Source of the DNA: Bacillota bacterium
Lineage (GTDB): Bacteria; Bacillota; UBA994
DNA length: 6,739 nt
Reading direction: 5' to 3'
Assembly: GCA_018725535.1 (NCBI GenBank)
Contig: QLUS01000085.1
Coordinates: forward strand, 1-6,739
The notes under the pieces are model-generated. The model was given only the letters and a program-made list of their open reading frames with translations, made no database searches and was not told the origin of the DNA. The position numbers and the translations under genes were made by a program. Of this stretch, positions 5,461-6,739 are shown piece after piece. Position 1 is the stretch's first letter. Each line of letters begins with the position of its first letter.

Positions 5461-6690
5461 CTACTCCTTGACCTTAGCGTAAGTAATGCTCTTTTCTCCA
5501 TGCTTTTCTTTGATGGCATCCATAACTCGCGCAAGTTTCTGCGCCTTTTCCGGCGGGGCGTCAAAGAGACTTAGCTGAGCGGCGGCCTCACCTAGACCGC
5601 AGAGCTGTGACATAGACACGCCAATTAGTCGTACGGGTCTGCCATCAAAGTGATCGCACAGCAGCTTCACCGCAGCGCGGTAAATATCATGGTCTAGGTC
5701 AGTGTGCGCGTTCAGCGCACACTGACGCGTATAGGTGGTAAAATCTAAGTAACGGAGTTTTAGCTGCACGACCTTGCCGCGCAGTTTTTTCTTGCGCAAT
5801 CTCCGGCCCACTTTGGCAGCTAACGACAGCAGTGTGGACTTTACAGCTTCAAGTTCAGCCGTATCAATGTCAAAGGTGTGCTCATGTCCCACCGATTTAG
5901 TGTCCTCGCGGTTAGCAACCGGTCGGTCATCTTCGCCGCAGGCGAGGCGGTAAAGGTCATGCCCGTGGACGCCGAGACGTCGCGCAAGCAACGCCGGATC
6001 ACAGTTCTGGATGTCGCCAATCGTCATGAGGCCTTGTCTGCGCAGCTGCTCTGCCGTCTTCGGCCCCACTCCCCAGATGCGCTCGATAGGGAGGGGAGCG
6101 ATTGTTGCGCGTGCCGTGTCCCGCTCTATTATCACGAGCCCGCCGGGCTTTTTTAGATCGCTGGCCAGCTTAGCTAAGAACTTGTTTGGGGCAACGCCGA
6201 GCGAGCAGGACAACCCAAGCTCACTTTTGACCCGCGCTTGAATAGTGCGAGCAATAACGGGAGCCTCGCCAAAGAGATTTTGCGACTGGGTCACGTCAAG
6301 AAACGCCTCATCAATGGAGACTGGTTCGAGCAGCGGCGAATAGGCCGCCATTATGTCTAGTAGCTGCTCAGAGATAGTCCGATAGCGCGCGCCTCTGCCG
6401 CGCACGAAGATGCCCTGCGGGCAACGGCGGTATGCTTCGGTGAGCGACATGGCTGAGCGCACGCCAAACTTGCGCGCCTCATACGAACAAGTGGAGACCA
6501 CGCCTCGCTCATTGGGAGCGCCACCCACAATGACCGGCTTGCCGCGGAGCTCCGGGAAATCGAGCTGTTCTACCGCAGCAAAAAACGCATCCATATCCAA
6601 ATGGATGATCACACGGGGAGCGGACAACAAAGGGGACGTGAAATTTTGTTTTTCGCAACAAAGGGGACGTGAAATTTTGTCTCGACGCAT
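5461..6690 (-). CDS. dinB: DNA polymerase IV (Y-family translesion polymerase) with repeat-derived N-terminal extension
   Basis: Error-prone lesion-bypass polymerase, 409 residues from the ATG at 6690. The core begins VIIHLDMDAFFAAVEQ (27-42), with the metal-binding Asp32 and steric-gate Phe37. It continues with YEARKFGVRSAMS (70-82), the catalytic SIDEAF (125-130, Asp127/Glu128), SLGVAPNKFLAKLASDLKKP (163-182), the helix-hairpin-helix GVGPKTAEQL (207-216), and SVGHEHTF (266-273) opening the little finger. QLSLF at 372-376 is a canonical sliding-clamp binding motif. All three functional parts are present and intact. Against family members that begin MxxIIH, about 24 residues are inserted after the start; they are encoded by two copies of a DNA repeat. 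A GTG at 6612 would start exactly at VIIH but has no ribosome binding site, whereas the ATG at 6690 has one. A LexA box upstream indicates SOS control. The gene is convergent with panT, 28 nt apart. Confidence 0.93.
   Translation of the reverse strand: MRRDKISRPLCCEKQNFTSPLLSAPRVIIHLDMDAFFAAVEQLDFPELRGKPVIVGGAPNERGVVSTCSYEARKFGVRSAMSLTEAYRRCPQGIFVRGRGARYRTISEQLLDIMAAYSPLLEPVSIDEAFLDVTQSQNLFGEAPVIARTIQARVKSELGLSCSLGVAPNKFLAKLASDLKKPGGLVIIERDTARATIAPLPIERIWGVGPKTAEQLRRQGLMTIGDIQNCDPALLARRLGVHGHDLYRLACGEDDRPVANREDTKSVGHEHTFDIDTAELEAVKSTLLSLAAKVGRRLRKKKLRGKVVQLKLRYLDFTTYTRQCALNAHTDLDHDIYRAAVKLLCDHFDGRPVRLIGVSMSQLCGLGEAAAQLSLFDAPPEKAQKLARVMDAIKEKHGEKSITYAKVKE
5698..5726. repeat. perfect 12-bp inverted repeat inside dinB
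   Basis: GTCAGTGTGCGC (5698-5709) and its exact reverse complement GCGCACACTGAC (5715-5726) flank a 5-nt loop. The hairpin lies in the little-finger region of DinB (residues 323-332) and is not followed by a T-run on either strand, so it is not an ordinary rho-independent terminator. Confidence 0.9.
6625..6680 (+). repeat. two direct copies of a 25-bp CAACAAAGGGGAC-type repeat in the 5' end of dinB
   Basis: Identical 25-bp copies lie at 6625-6649 and 6656-6680, 31 bp apart. Each opens with CAACAAAGGGGACGTG and closes with AAATTTTGT, so ACAAA and TTTGT can pair within each copy. The first 13 bases equal the unit repeated in fchA, in the same + strand orientation, about 5.9 kb away. Because 31 is not a multiple of 3, the two copies are read in different frames in DinB, giving unrelated peptides, yet the total insertion keeps the frame. 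Confidence 0.9.
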
Positions 6691-6694
6691 AGAG

Positions 6695-6702
6695 CACCCC
6701 CC
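6695..6702 (-). promoter_or_regulatory. ribosome binding site of dinB
   Basis: Minus-strand GGGGGGTG ends 4 nt before the ATG at 6690. It can pair with the anti-Shine-Dalgarno sequence with one G-U wobble in place of A-U. It supports the long form of DinB over a GTG start at 6612, which has no purine-rich sequence in front of it. Confidence 0.6.
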
Positions 6703-6703
6703 G

Positions 6704-6717
6704 AGAACATACGTTTG
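6704..6717 (-). promoter_or_regulatory. LexA (SOS/DinR-type) operator of dinB
   Basis: AGAACATACGTTTG on the + strand matches the Gram-positive LexA box CGAACRNRYGTTYC at 12 of 14 positions, and its reverse complement also matches at 12 of 14. It lies 13 nt upstream of the dinB start codon, between the candidate -10 box and the ribosome binding site and over the predicted transcription start, a position suited to repression. Confidence 0.72.
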
Positions 6718-6721
6718 CTTC

Positions 6722-6727
6722 AGTATA
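6722..6727 (-). promoter_or_regulatory. candidate -10 box of dinB
   Basis: Minus-strand TATACT (5/6 to TATAAT) lies directly upstream of the LexA box. The matching -35 would lie beyond the window edge, so the promoter cannot be completed here. Confidence 0.4.
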
Positions 6728-6739
6728 ACAGCTAGCTAT

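Noticed and set aside
6610..6612. GTG as the start of dinB
   Set aside because: It matches the family N-terminus closely, but no ribosome binding site precedes it, while the ATG at 6690 has one next to the promoter and LexA box. It remains a fallback.
6618..6625. AGCGGACA beside the dinB repeats, identical to part of the heptamer array at 3895-3922
   Set aside because: Only 8 bases are shared and there is no tandem copy; a common origin cannot be supported.

Overview
This window looks like a piece of chromosome from a Gram-positive-type anaerobe, most likely Bacillota/Clostridia in the broad sense. The grounds are an acetogen/purinolytic-style fchA-fhs pair, a type III pantothenate kinase next to an ECF-type S component, strong AGGAGG-like ribosome binding sites, GTG and TTG starts, and a Bacillus/Clostridium-type LexA box in front of dinB. 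Genus cannot be read from the sequence.

Layout. (1) Bases 37-2423, + strand: a cyclodeaminase/cyclohydrolase-family gene (fchA) overlaps the start of formate-tetrahydrofolate ligase (fhs) by 4 nt. Together they interconvert methenyl- or formimino-THF, formyl-THF and formate. (2) Bases 2427-3794, - strand: a 455-residue membrane protein of the CPBP/CAAX-protease type, convergent with fhs and only 3 nt away. Its three catalytic motifs are degenerate. (3) Bases 3795-4051: an intergenic region holding a heptanucleotide array, a 16-bp tandem duplication and a good sigma-70-type promoter. (4) Bases 4052-5432, + strand: coaX (type III pantothenate kinase, with two unusual substitutions) followed by an ECF S component, probably PanT, which suggests a pantothenate uptake and phosphorylation operon. 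(5) Bases 5461-6690, - strand: dinB (DNA polymerase IV), convergent with panT and preceded at the window edge by a LexA/SOS box.

The most unusual feature is a short repeat family built on CAACAAAGGGGAC. It occurs at both ends of the window, each time inside a coding region and each time in frame. Five copies or degenerate copies write the last ~40 residues of FchA, directly ahead of the fhs ribosome binding site. Two 25-bp copies write a ~24-residue N-terminal extension of DinB, between its start codon and its conserved first beta strand. Other points worth a second look are the two substitutions in CoaX, the degenerate CPBP active site, and a perfect 12-bp inverted repeat inside dinB. I saw no RNA gene, CRISPR array, transposase gene or convincing rho-independent terminator, and no clear candidate for a wholly new multi-gene system.
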